Positions 1 to 11,635 of a DNA stretch of 64,000 nt are shown here, piece after piece. Source of the stretch: Taxawa tesnikishii (nom. ined.) (taxonomy: Eukaryota; Ascomycota; Dothideomycetes; Dothideales); assembly GCA_030247885.1 (NCBI GenBank), contig JAPDRO010000016.1, positions 372,001 through 436,000 on the forward strand, given 5' to 3'. The number at the start of each line of letters is the position of its first letter. The first letter of the stretch is position 1. A program made the translations under genes and the position numbers. Below the pieces are notes generated by a model, which was given only the letters and a program-made list of their open reading frames with translations, ran no database searches and was not told the DNA's origin.

Positions 1-82
1 CGCGCTCGCGCATCCGTCGAAGGTACGCAGCGGAAGGTTGGTCTGGACCGGGCAAGGGTGCGGTAGGATTACTGCCATGTAG

Positions 83-1854
83 TCATTCCGGTTTTCGGGC
101 ATAAACAACGCGCCTGCCACAACGAAATCAGATACGGATTCACAGTTTGGGCCGAGATGGAGAAGGAGAAGATGGGGGGCCGTGGGGCGCAACGACTTAC
201 ACTTCGTGGTAAACGTGGTGTTTACGATCTCTGAGCACCTTGCGTATGTCTTTCATCCACTGTACGACTTCGGCGTAGGATTTCTGTTCACGTCACCAAA
301 GGTCACGCCATATCCCCATCTCCCACTCGCGTCTTCCCGTCCTAGTGCGTAGAAAAGAGAAGAAAAAGGAGCAAGATGCACTCACCCCGAGCACCCTCGT
401 GTAGACGGCCAGCAACCACCCTTCCATGCCCTCCTCCCAATTGAGCAGATTCCACCTCCCTAGCTCCTTCAGCTTCGGATCCGCACTCCAGGGGCCGATG
501 GGCCACTTGTAAACCCTTTCCACGACATCTACAAACCCGGCTGATCGGATCAGATCGGCCATTGTTTCGGCGATTGCCCATGTTTTGCCGGATCGCCGCG
601 AGATTTCCGACGCGTTGGCGGACCATTGGGAAAGGATGGGCGGCAAGGGAACGGAAGGTTCGGCGGGACGATTGACACAAGAGACTTCCAGTTGTTCGAT
701 GTAACCGCCTGGTTTCGTGTGTCTGGGACATGTCAGTCTTGTTCCGCTTGGTGCACTTCCCCCCGGACGATAACGGGCAGGGTGAGAGATTGGTTACGAA
801 GTCCAGGGGAAATGTCATGCTATATGGCAGACGCGCAACGACAGAGAGATAGGTGAGCGTACTTGAAGGCTTCTCGATACAGAGCAGGCCAATCCGCTAT
901 GCTCCCGAACAAGCCACGGAGGTGCACAAAGTCGAAGTGGTCCTGAGGATACACCCACGGACTGCAGCAGTCGTCGATTTCAAATGAGAGATTCGGCGGC
1001 ATGAACGAGGCTGCGGTCGGCGAGAGGTCAGTCGCTGCGAAGCACACTGTGTGTCAGCAGATGCGCTCTGTCAGATCCAGAACGACGGATTGGAGGCTTG
1101 ATGGACCCCGGTTGAGGGACTTTGAGGGGAAGCGATGGGGAATGAGGGAGTAGGTACCTATGACTTCTGCGTTGGGGAATTTGTCTGCGACATCGCTGGG
1201 GCGAGGATGTCATGTCAGCAACATAAGCGACGAAAGAGGTGGTGGGATGAAAATGAGTGCACTCACATTGCCCAGATGCCAGTGCCTGTTCCTACGTCTA
1301 ATATCCGCTGTGGGTTCTCTACGGGAGCGAGGAAAAGCTTGTCTTCTAGTGTCAATATGCAGAGATGGTGCACAATTCCTTCATGGTTGTTGTTCTGTGT
1401 ATCGTTCGGGCCCTATTGTGTCTCGAATTAGGACAGGTCTTCTTCGCTCGAATACGCAACGATGGCTCTGTGCTGCCACGTTGATGGGCTCTCCGTAGCC
1501 TTACCCAATATTCTCCATCTCCTGTCCCACTGTCAGAGTGTGTTTTCTCTCGGATACGGTGCTGCCGCCGCAGAAAGAAAGGATTTCCGACTCACTGTAA
1601 GCATGGTATCGTCTGCCATTCTCATACCGGTACATGGTTATAGTCGAAGCCAGGGTCCGACCACTATGCACCATTAACGGGAGTTCAGGCTACCAGTACC
1701 ACGGTGTTGGACTTACGAGGATATGGACTGGACATCATCGTCGCTGTCGTGGCCGGCATACTCGGCATCCTACGTCTCGTGAGCGCTCAAACTGTGTAGC
1801 ACATCGATACGTGTTCCAACATACAATCGGAATGCGCTCGTGTTCGCTCGCCAT
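83..1854 (-). CDS. LaeA/UMTA-like SAM-dependent methyltransferase, multi-exon
   Basis: Probable class I SAM-dependent methyltransferase of the fungal LaeA/UMTA (TAM domain) group, whose members are linked to secondary metabolism and development. Minus-strand exons read in order: MASEHERIPI (1854-1825), a 55-base intron, an acidic stretch with DSDDD, then YRYENGRRYHAY near 1640-1600. The SAM-binding motif I, ILDVGTGTGIWAM, lies near 1300-1258, followed by FPNAEVIG, IEDD-like and SIADWPALYREAF (about 1035-865). A long exon (about 735-385) carries KPGGYIEQLE and DPKLKELGRWN. Two short exons (about 300-228 and 113-83) finish with VVYARKPE and a stop. The exon order matches the family from end to end. 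The splice phase around 1600-1410 does not close cleanly, so that junction is uncertain. No biosynthetic cluster surrounds it, so any link to a specific metabolite is unsupported. Confidence 0.75.
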
Positions 1855-3676
1855 GTTCTTGGTATGACAAGGAACGGTATGTGAGGAAGTAAGAAGTGAG
1901 ACAAAGAACGACGGGAGTTACCAATGAGATGGTTCGACCGTTCTTTAAAACCGCAAGGCTCGGCCCGTTTATTTGATACCAATGCCTCGGAACCAGGAGA
2001 CGGGTTGCAACCCTATGAAACGGTTGCGGAAGAAACGGCAGCCCAGACTCGCAAAAAGGGAAAGATTCGCTGAGATGGAATGTTAGGTCGACTAGATTTG
2101 CTTTCGGAGCGAAGGAGACGACGCCAAGCTGGTAGTGCGCTCACTTTTCTCGCGCTACGATTGCTGCGACCACGTCCGGGCGTGTATATGGCGTTATGTG
2201 TGTGCGCGTGGTGGCCTGCTTTTGAGATCCCAGGGCAGACTATGGTGCGCCTACACACCTTGGCAACCGGGCCACGACCGTAGCTTCCCAGGAGGAAATG
2301 TTCTGGCAGGGCTAGCAAGCGCGTCTTGCCGACATGGCAAATCCTTCGACTCTAGCACTGCTAGTCGTCGTTGGGGCGATAGCCACCCACAGTCACGTCT
2401 CTGGACCGCTTGCAGCAGCAGGCGGGCCGTCTGGCAAGCAAAAACAATCAGGAGGGAACATCACCATGTCGTGCTTGCGTGTGCTGCCGCTTGCGTGTGC
2501 TGCCACTTGCGAGTCGACGTTGTACGAGGGAGAGATACTTTGCAGATCGCGCATGACGAGTTGTGAGTCAGGGATTCGACCCTGCGTATTGGTGCCGGTC
2601 CAAGTGCGCCTCTTCCAGTCCCAGATGGATCCGATCGAGCGGTTTCTCCCAGCTCCTCGGTACAGTCACTCTTCACGCATGCACAGCGACCCAGTGACCC
2701 GAGAATGTGGGGATTGACAGAAAACCGTTCGCCCGTGTTTCGATGCCTGGTCAATTGTGCGTGCCGAGTCAGACGCTGCATTCGCTTCACTCGACAAACG
2801 CAAGAAGCGGGTCGCGTCTCGAAACGGAGGGATTGCTTTGCTTTTGTGCCCGCCTCTGACGCGCCGAACCTTGCCGTGGATCACGAACCGTCGAAGCAAA
2901 AGAGCGGGGAGGTGAAGCACGCTCGCATGTGGAACACACCGCGGTGTGAGCCAGGGATTGAGCCAGGATCGTCGCGTGCGGCAACTTTCCTGGCGTCGCA
3001 TGTGCTGTTTACCTGATGACGGTCCGGACGAGGTCAAACGTGAACGACTGGCTGTTGCTAGCCAAGAGACAGAGGCATTGAAACTGCAACTGCAAGAAAA
3101 GTTGGATAAGCTGTACTGATGAGTTTCACTTGTCTGCAACAGAAGAGGCCCTAACTACAGGTGGCTTGCCTGTGTGTTCATGTGTACACCGCCCATGCCT
3201 CCCGACCACAACATTACAAGCGACAAGGGACGTAACGCTGCATAAGCCTCGATAGCCCCATGTACCAAAATTAGCGCCTGCCCGTGGGCGCGAGACCAGC
3301 AGATCGTCCGCCAATTTTGTCACCCGACAACAGCCAGCAAGCACGCGAGAACAGCGAAGAAACTAAAAGGATCGCCTAGATGATGCAAGTAAGTTCAGAG
3401 AGTAGGAAAACACCCGAGACTGAAACGCTAGAATGCAATGCATGTCTGACTGCCTGGCCCGATTTTTGTGTGCCCGCATCCGGAATCCATGTGTACGCTT
3501 ACAATCGTCGCCTCCCAGCCATTCTATCAAACAATCCCGAAAGCCTCCCTTCTCTGTTGGCCTCCAAACCGGAGACCGAGCTTGCCCAAAGCAACGGACC
3601 CGGCTGCTGTCGTCCGAAACCGCTGAGCGAGGGCAAGCAGATATAACGTCCAGATCCTCGTGACCGATTACGCACA
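1855..3676. other. Intergenic stretch, no gene recognised
   Basis: Upstream of the methyltransferase and downstream of the ABC transporter. Open frames here are short, overlap each other on both strands and match no family I know. A short imperfect tandem near 2475-2515 (GCTTGCGTGTGCTGCC-like) is the only visible structure. Two places (about 2570 and 2950) faintly resemble a tRNA T arm but lack the rest of a tRNA. Confidence 0.5.
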
Positions 3677-6600
3677 TCAGGGATGACCATGCGGCATGGC
3701 ACCGGCACCATCGTCGTCTTGGCCTCTCTTCCCGCCCGACGGGCGCGTCGTCGACATCGGCTCTCCTGCATCAATCGCGCTCTGCATGCCTGTGGGCCTC
3801 GTGCTAGGCGCAGGCTGTTCCTCTCTTTCGTCCTCGCTGCTACCCATGCTGCCCGCCGTGCCGTCTCTGCTCTCTCTCCGCAGCCTCTCCGCCTTGTCCT
3901 TGAGCACTTTGGCCTCTTCAGCAGCGCGCTGCGCACGGACCTGCTTCTTCCACATGCTCGCGTATCTGCCCTTCATAGTGAGCAGCTCCTCGTGCGTTCC
4001 TCGCTCCGCCACGCGGCCCTCGTGTAATACAAGAATCTGATCCGCCATTGTGATGGTGGACAGGCGATGGGCGATGACGAGCATGGTGCGACCCTTGGCA
4101 AGCTTGAGCAGCGCTTCCTGGATGTGCTCTTCGGTTTCCGTGTCCAGAGCTGCGGTGGCCTCGTCCAGTAGAATGATCCGGGGTCTTTCAGGATGGTGCG
4201 TGCGATGGCTACGCGCTGCTTCTCGCCTCCAGAAAGCCGGAGTCCGCGCTCACCGACCTTGGTCTGGTAGCCGTCCGGGAAAGTCATTATTTTGTCATGT
4301 ATACTGGCCGCCTGACATGCAGCATAGACTTGCTCATCCGTGACGGACGGTTTGGCGTACTTCAGGTTATACATAAGCGTCTCGTTGAAGAGGACCGTGT
4401 CTTGCGGTACCACGCCGATGTGCTTGCGGAGGCTGTCAATGGTAACGTCTTCCACGTCGTTACCGTCCAGCTGGATCGAACCGGCTTCCGAGTTGTAGAA
4501 GCGGAACAGCAAGCGGAAGACCGTAGACTTGCCGCCACCTGACTCGCCAACAAGAGCCGTCGTGGTGCCCGGCGCGCACTGGAAGTCAAGACCATGCAGG
4601 GCAGCCTTTCGTGCGTCGTAGGAGAAGTGCACATCGTTAAAGCGAATATCGCCCTCACAGAACGGCAGTTCCTTTGCGCCAGGCTTGTCGACCACCGTAG
4701 GCTTCTCCTTGAACAGCTCAAGCATGCGCTCCGAGTTGATCATGGCACTCTGAATCATGCGATAGAAAGTTCCGAAAAAGTTCAGGGGTCCCTGCAGTTG
4801 AGCAAAGTACGTGATCAGAGCCACGAATTTGCCGACCGTTAGCTGTCCAGTAGTGACTTGATACGCAGCAATGAAGCATGCGATCATCAATCCGATCACG
4901 AAGACGAGGTTTTGCGTGACGTTCATGAAGTTGAGCGAGAGATAGACAGAGTACTCTGCTACCTGGTACTTCTTCACTGCTTCTCGGTACCGGTTGAATT
5001 CATAGTCCTCGGCATTGAAATACTTCACCGTTTCGTACGAGACCATAGAGTCGTTTCTGCAAGCCGAGTCAGCATACCCAAAAGGCAGAAGCCTTTGGAT
5101 GACAACTCACTTGACAGCATCCACCTCCCTGTCAGAATTCACCATCTGCCTACGGATCTCGGCCCTCCATTGCGCCATCCTGATGGTGAGGTATATGTAC
5201 CAGAAGGTGACGACTGCCACAACAAGAGCATAGTAGACATCGAACTCGATGAGGAAATAAGCAAAGGCGACACAAAGGTCGACAAGCATGGGCAGGACCT
5301 GGAATGTGACGGACTCGAGGAAGTTGTTGATGGCATTACCTTTTCCCAAAGCCGAAAGGACCTCGCCAGTCTTCTTGCCGAGGTGAAAGTCCAAACTCAA
5401 GCTGTGTACGTGCTCGAACGAAGCGATGGACAGTTCCCGGAACGAGTACTGGCTGACGGGAACCCAGATGATTGACCTTGTAGCACCAAGTAGGCCGTTG
5501 TTACCCTGCAGCAGGCGGTAGAGGATGTAGAGACAGATGTTCTTCCATGGCATGCCACCGTGACCGTCCTCGCGGTCCGAGAGCTCGTTTATAATGACAC
5601 TAACCTGGATTGGGACCAAAACCTGAATACCTCTCTGAGCAATCATTATAGCAAAGCAGATGACCACGACAATCTGCAGTTTCCGGTCTTTGGAGGGCCA
5701 GAGGTAGGGAAAGAACATGGAATATCCCTTGATGTACTCCCACCAGCTCCGCGACGGGGTCGTTGTGGGCTTTTCCCAACCAGCAGGTGCATCATCAGCC
5801 TTCTTCGATGGTCCGGCGGGATGTCCGTTTGCCTGTGTGGTTCCGTAACCCTGTGCAGATCCGTTGGCCGCTCCGCCTTCTGCGCTGCTCGAACCAAGGA
5901 GTGCACTCTGCTCTTCGGGTGCGGCTTTGTCCCTGTTATCTTTCCGGTGCTGGAGGCCTACGAACAGCAGGTAGAACCCTATAAGGGCGAGCAGGATGAG
6001 TATCCGCACAAGGTCCAGTGTCACCTCGGTGATTTCCCACTCCGTCATGCTTCTTTCCAGTTCCCCTCCGCTTGGATCTCCGACTCTGGGCTCACGGTGA
6101 GCGGAAGTGTAGAGGGCAAACGATGCACCCAACAATATTATCTCCAGGGCTGTTGCAAGGATCCATGTTGCTAGATGCGCTGAGGTAGGGGAGGGTTTGG
6201 TGTCGATGAGAGAAATGAGGAGTAGGGCGTAGACCATGAAGGAGCCGATGAGATAGACCTGAGGAGACGATACTTAGCCACTGCTCTTCTGCCTTCTACG
6301 GGGAGTGTGTGTCATGCTTACAACGGCTGCTTGCCCGCACCACCATTGCTCTTCGCGAGCGTAGAGCGCGTGAACAATGACGGTGATGGAGTTGCCCAGC
6401 AACGTGAGGGCGACGCCGAGTGACAGCCACTCAAAGAGGAGCTTCCTCGACCTGCTGAAGTCCAGGACATCTTTTTCTTGGGCGGGGCCTTCTTTGGCAG
6501 GGGCTTTCCTCCAGGGCCCACCGGTTCCGCGGCGGGATTCTCGTCGGTATTATCATTACCTGCAGTCAGGATGCTGCGTACAGTAAAGGTGGTAAGGAAG

Positions 6601-6716
6601 AAGAAGAGTATTATTAGCGGGTATGCGAAGTGGAGGACTCTGAGGATGTTCTGAGCTGTCCTATTGGAGACCCATGGCTGCTTCATGACCGCGAGCGTGC
6701 CGTACTCGGCATCCAT
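3677..6716 (-). CDS. Hmt1-type ABC half transporter (heavy-metal tolerance), frame broken once or twice
   Basis: Half-size ABC exporter of the ATM/HMT group (S. pombe Hmt1), which works at the vacuolar membrane in heavy-metal and glutathione or phytochelatin handling. The start [10 protein letters not shown] (6716) leads into several N-terminal membrane segments, typical of HMT proteins. Introns lie near 6316-6257 and 5108-5055. The membrane domain is followed by Walker [10 protein letters not shown], the signature [12 protein letters not shown], and an H-loop in [12 protein letters not shown]. The tail is charged and poorly conserved. The frame is lost at a four-G run (4180-4183), just before the Walker B stretch [10 protein letters not shown], which continues in another frame. 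A second break is likely in the T run 6472-6476; a weak intron without a branch site could explain that one instead. Both fit the window-wide homopolymer pattern. Confidence 0.88.
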
Positions 6717-8542
6717 CCTGATCGATGGGCGAAAGTACAGTAACGACAGACGTTGGTGAAGCGGGGTGAGGGAGGGCGGAAGGAAAGGTGAGAAGGTGAG
6801 AGAAGGTGGAAAATGGCCAATTCTAACAGTGTACGCGAGGCAACATGGTCGGTGAGGGAAGAAGCAACATGATGGCAACGAGCATGCTGTCTTCGAGCGA
6901 AGACGGTCAGGTCCTGCGTGAGTGCAGGTGGTGGCGTTCTAGTGGACTAGCAGAGGCTACTTTTGCGCGTGCTTTGCTTGGGTCAAGTCAAGTCTCAGTT
7001 CGGTGTCTGTCGCCGGCCTCTTGCGCTTATCCGGATGTTGATCCGCGCTGCAGGTCGCATTGGCATCAAGACCAAGACTAAACGCCGCTCTGCATCGGGT
7101 AGTACAACACTAACCCGTTACATCGCCCATCCCATGCGCATTGCCATCTATCTCTGTGCCTCGCAGTCTACCAAGCAGCAGCAGCAGCAGCAGCAGCAGC
7201 TCTGCTGTTCGCACAATGACGGCAGTTGATGGCCGATTAGATGGCCCCTTTCGTTCCTCTTCCTCGTTCGGGCTGCCAAGCTGAGCCGGCGTGTCTGGCC
7301 CGAGCACCCGCCGCTCTTTAGTCATTCCTTTGGAAGACACGAACCCGACCGTTTTTACTCTCTGCCCCTCCATTCCGGCAGCTACTACAACTGACATCTG
7401 ACTCCTCTCTCTCCCTCTCTCCCCCTTCGTTCTCAAGCAGGTGCCCTTTGAGATTTTGCCCAGTCACTCGCACCTCGACGCGGTCATGCGACCGTCGCAC
7501 CGTCACCCACATGACGCTCTGTGTATGCGCCTCACCCGTCGCTGTCACCGGGTAACTGGCTTTTGCCATGGGCAGATTTTCGCTCCTTGTGTCGCATACG
7601 CAAGCTGCATCGCCTCTCGGGTAGTACGGGTGCGGTGCTATCCGAACCTCTACCGGCTACCGGTTACTGGCTACTGGCTACTGGCTACTGACTACATTCT
7701 GTCACAAATGCAAGACAACTATCATAGCAAACGTGGCTGACTGAGACCCGGAGTGCTGGCAAAACAACGACATGGAAGTTCCTTGTTGCCCGCCATGTGC
7801 CTGTGCCGGGTTCATAGGATTTACGAGCCGCAGCAGGCTCGCGTGCGCTTCTTGTGACCAGTAACGCCGACTCGGGGACCAGCCGGACCATCAAAGTCAG
7901 ACCTGGGGTTATGGTGTCTTGCTTACCGTCTTTCATATACGGCAGTCCTTCTATTGGCCACGCTATAGACGATTGGAGCGGAATCGCATCCGGTATTGTT
8001 CTCAACAGCATGTATCGGGATTCTCTACTGCACCCTCGAGAATATAGGACGCATGTGTCGACGTGCGGTCAAGAACCATGGTACTGTTGAGGGAAAGGGC
8101 ATTGCGCAGGACAGATGACCTCGCCTAAGCATCTTGATGCAGTATCATCCCATGTCACACGGTGGCTGGAGACACGACACGTCGCGCATACTGCGTTAGA
8201 AGTCAACATAATACTCATAAAGCATGTCCATAGCCGTGCGCTGCCAGATTCTCTTTGCAGCCATGGAGACGCCCAATAACAAAGACCATGGACAGGAGGA
8301 CGGTGACACACAACAGCATCTCATACACTTTACCGAGGCAAGTTCACATTAGCCAAATGCCCGCTCCATGCTTCTTGTCGGAATGGCAGCCAACCCTGCG
8401 AATACAATATCCACCACGCACGTCCACGAAGACTTGAGTATTGTAAGCACTGTTTTCATTTTTTAATTTTTTGAAGCCACCAAGTGATGGCAAAGCGTCC
8501 GGCATCGCCCAACCCGATCGCAAGACGATGATTCCTTGGGTA
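6717..8542. other. Intergenic region with simple repeats
   Basis: Upstream of the Hmt1-type gene and downstream of the helicase gene. It holds an (AGC)9 microsatellite at 7174-7200 and a short GGCTACT-type tandem around 7650-7695. Open frames are short and unrecognised. Pyrimidine-rich sequence near 6760-6840 is a plausible promoter zone for the transporter. Confidence 0.5.
7174..7200. repeat. (AGC)9 trinucleotide microsatellite
   Basis: Nine perfect AGC units, outside any recognised coding exon. Confidence 0.95.
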
Positions 8543-11500
8543 TCATGCCCTTTCCTTATCCGATAACTCCTTTCTCCTTTTCCTGTAGAACCTGTCCAGA
8601 CAATTCCTCCTCTGCTCCTGTGTCCAGCCCTCAACCAGCAATGCAAAATCCGTCGCGTCCTCAAAGCCACACGCTCTCGCCATGCTCACAAATTGCCTCT
8701 TTCTGACCTGCTCCGGCGGCCTGTACCTGTATCGGATCTTGCCCAAACCGTCATCATCGCTGCTCTCGCCGCCGTCAAAGCTCTTGTTGAAATCGGGGTC
8801 ATACTGCGACTGCGATTTGGAGAAGACGTACTCGCCCCCGACATCAATGTCGTTTCCAGCCTCCTTGGCCCGCTTGCTGAGCTTGGCTTCGATCTTGGAG
8901 GAGCCGATGACTTCGCTGTTTTCGTGGGTGTATTCCACGCCCGCACCGGCTAGAATGGCTTGCACGGCGTCGATTTTCTTCGGCGTATGTCCGTCGGCCT
9001 TGCGCTTCGCTGACGGGTCGTCACCATTTGCGATCCATTCGGCCATCTGCGACATGGCGGCGTTCTCTCTTCTGTCGTCTGACAGACCGCTCTCGTAGCC
9101 TTCGTCGTCGTCGTCCTTGGATGCGTCCATGTCGAGTCCGATGACGGAGACGCCGGCTTTCGATTCTGCGACGTTGGTTTTGTTCACAATTTCACGGAGG
9201 ACGACGTTATCGCCCTGGTAGGAGAAGAGGTTCGCCAAGCCGAAGATCTCGCCCCTCTTCTCCTTCTGGTCCTGGACGCCGCGGAAGTACCGGCGTTCCA
9301 GAGACGCCGTGTACGCGATATTGGCTTGCTGCTGCTTGTAGATTTGTCTTGCATAGACGATCTCCTCGACAGTGCCAGCGCTGATGAGTCGGAAGACCTC
9401 CACGTCTCTCGTCTGTCCGATACGGTAAGCTCGATCTTGCGCCTGCAGGTCGTAGGACGGGTTCCAGTTGGGGTCTACGATGACGACTTTATTCGCGGAT
9501 GTGATGTTCAGACCTACACCGCCCGCTTTGGTGCTGATGAGGAAGACGAATTGCCGGGGGTTCGCGTTGAAGTCGTCAACAGTCCTGGCGCGTTCCTCGT
9601 AACTCATCGCTCCATCGAGATATGATACGTTATAGTGCGTAGTTGAACCGAACAGCATCTGCAGCATCTTGAGCAGACGGACTGAATGGCTGAAGACGAG
9701 GACTTTGTCGCCGTTCTGATGCCAGAAGCGAAGGAGCTTCTTCAGTACCTTCCACTTGCCACAGAAGTCCTGATTGGCGAAATTCATGATGCTGTCCTTG
9801 CTGCGCACCAGCTCTTTCCAGCCCTTCGGCGAAGCAATCTGCAAGATCTCGATGTCTTTCTCCTGCCGATCCTTAGGGTCTGAGCCGACGGGCAAGAGCA
9901 TAGCTAGATGATTTGAGAGCTTCTGCAGGGTGGCGAGGCACGGGAAGACATTGTTCTGCCATTTGCCATGACCGGGTATCTCCATGTAGCAGCACCAGCC
10001 ACGTTTCTTGCCGGAATTACAGTCGCAAGGGTCTGAGGACGTTCGGATATAGTCGATGAGCTCGCTGTCTACCAGATTCTCGTAGGCTTGCGCCTGAACC
10101 TCCGTCAACGGACAGAACACAACCTTGTCAGATTTCTTGGGCAGCTGGTCGGCGATGAGGGTCTTCATGCGGCGGAGGAAGAAATTGGGCAGCAGATTGG
10201 TCACGAGCTTTTCTGCCGTCTTTCTGGCCTTTGCAAGCTGAGCATTGGTGGCGTCGTGGCTCTGACCCATCTTGAGAGGCTCGCTGATGCTGGCTTTCCA
10301 GGCGGATAAAGGGCCGAATCTGCCGGGGTTTGTCCAGTTGAGAAGCGTCCACAGCTCTTCGTATTTGTTTTGAATGGCGGTTCCGGTGAGCCCGATGCGG
10401 CAAAGTGCGTTAATCTCGTTCATGGCCTTCGTGGTTTCGGAAGAGCGATCCTTGATCTGGTGACACTCGTCTGCAACTACGCAGTCCCAGTCTACCAGGT
10501 TGACCTCGGCCTTGTTGATGCGATAGGTGTGATAGGTCGTGATCATGATTTCCAGACGGCCTTGCTTTGCCGTATTCAATACAGCATCCCGCACGGTCGG
10601 GTTTCCGTGGTAGACATCCGCCTGCCAATACCCCCAACGCGCAAGTTCCGACTTCCAGTTCGCCATAAGCGAGCCAGGACAGACAATCAGTACTTTGGGA
10701 TACCATCGGCCGTCTGCCATACGTCTCACTTTCCGCATCCGCTTGGCATCCCTTTCATCGCCAGTCTTGCCGAATGCAGCGGTGAGGAAGGCGATGACTT
10801 GGATCGTCTTGCCCAGACCCATGTCGTCGCAGAGAATGCCACCTTTTTGGAAGACAAAGAGCTCATGCAGAAACTCCGCTCCTTTGACTTGATAATCACG
10901 CAGGTACTGCGCAATTGGCGCTGGCACGATGCCTGCCGAGTATCGAAGCTCCACATCTTCGTATGGCGCGGAGGGCTTCACGCCGGGTAAGACGGGTCGT
11001 TCGCGCAGATCTTCAATACGTTCGTCGTCTGAGAAGTAGATACCGTCGTACTCTGGTGGGAGATGTAGGCCAGCACTCCCCAGCTCCTCACGATGGACCT
11101 CCCATTTGCTTCTTCTCTCCTTGAGAAAATCTGGCAAGGTAGTCTCCATCAGATCCTCGTCCGAATCTGTAGCATACGTATCATGCTTCCGCAGCTTCGC
11201 CGGTCCATCCTTGGGTTTCGTTAGAGGGAGTGACCTTCTTCCGACCGTGGAGTTTTCCTTGGCAGTGACTTTGGCCCTGGCCTTCCGCGTGGCTTGGGCT
11301 GCTTTTTTGCGCCGGTCCGTTTTTCGCTTCTTGAATGCTTCATAAGCAGCGTCTGGTGCTTCATCATCCGAGAAAGATACACGCCGGCCTTCTGGCAGCG
11401 CGGAGCGTTTACGATTGAATCCATGATCGGAATCGCCACTCGCTGTGTCAGTCTCCAAAAGGGCTTCGACGATATCCTTTTTCTTCTCCCTGTCCCTGCC

Positions 11501-11635
11501 GTCTGAGCTTTTGAAGAAGCTGAGCAAATCAACCTCGTTGCCGACTTCTTTCTTCGACGTCTTGACAATGTCAATATCATCTTCGCTGCTTTCGTGTTCG
11601 CCCTCCAACTTGGCAATCTGCTTATCAAGGCGCAT
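8543..11635 (-). CDS. ERCC6L2/Rad26-like SNF2 family DNA translocase
   Basis: SNF2-family ATPase resembling fungal ERCC6L2 (Rad26-like), a group tied to repair of transcription- or replication-associated DNA damage. A single uninterrupted frame gives about 1,030 residues from the ATG at 11635. An ATG at 11773 is also open, but MRLDKQIAKLEGEHESSEDD looks like the natural acidic start. The N-terminal third is charged and probably disordered. The helicase core then shows DYQVKGAEFLHEL, Walker A CDDMGLGKT, motif II ADECHQIKD (DECH where DEAH is usual), LTGTAIQNKYEELW, and the C-lobe STKAGGVGLNIT and DRAYRIGQ. A Cys-containing insert with PCDCNSGKKRGWCCY sits in the core. A conserved tail around FARACGFEDATDFA-like sequence closes the protein. 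No frame breaks are seen. Confidence 0.88.
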   Translation of the reverse strand: MRLDKQIAKLEGEHESSEDDIDIVKTSKKEVGNEVDLLSFFKSSDGRDREKKKDIVEALLETDTASGDSDHGFNRKRSALPEGRRVSFSDDEAPDAAYEAFKKRKTDRRKKAAQATRKARAKVTAKENSTVGRRSLPLTKPKDGPAKLRKHDTYATDSDEDLMETTLPDFLKERRSKWEVHREELGSAGLHLPPEYDGIYFSDDERIEDLRERPVLPGVKPSAPYEDVELRYSAGIVPAPIAQYLRDYQVKGAEFLHELFVFQKGGILCDDMGLGKTIQVIAFLTAAFGKTGDERDAKRMRKVRRMADGRWYPKVLIVCPGSLMANWKSELARWGYWQADVYHGNPTVRDAVLNTAKQGRLEIMITTYHTYRINKAEVNLVDWDCVVADECHQIKDRSSETTKAMNEINALCRIGLTGTAIQNKYEELWTLLNWTNPGRFGPLSAWKASISEPLKMGQSHDATNAQLAKARKTAEKLVTNLLPNFFLRRMKTLIADQLPKKSDKVVFCPLTEVQAQAYENLVDSELIDYIRTSSDPCDCNSGKKRGWCCYMEIPGHGKWQNNVFPCLATLQKLSNHLAMLLPVGSDPKDRQEKDIEILQIASPKGWKELVRSKDSIMNFANQDFCGKWKVLKKLLRFWHQNGDKVLVFSHSVRLLKMLQMLFGSTTHYNVSYLDGAMSYEERARTVDDFNANPRQFVFLISTKAGGVGLNITSANKVVIVDPNWNPSYDLQAQDRAYRIGQTRDVEVFRLISAGTVEEIVYARQIYKQQQANIAYTASLERRYFRGVQDQKEKRGEIFGLANLFSYQGDNVVLREIVNKTNVAESKAGVSVIGLDMDASKDDDDEGYESGLSDDRRENAAMSQMAEWIANGDDPSAKRKADGHTPKKIDAVQAILAGAGVEYTHENSEVIGSSKIEAKLSKRAKEAGNDIDVGGEYVFSKSQSQYDPDFNKSFDGGESSDDDGLGKIRYRYRPPEQVRKRQFVSMARACGFEDATDFALLVEGWTQEQRRNCLDRFYRKRRKELSDKERA

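Noticed and set aside
2560-2600. GGATTCGACCC-like T arm suggesting a minus-strand tRNA
   Set aside because: The loop is one base short, and no D arm, anticodon stem or matching acceptor lies at the right distance.
2940-2975. CCAGGGATTGAGCC resembling a tRNA-derived SINE B box
   Set aside because: Too degenerate, with no tail or repeated copy in the window.
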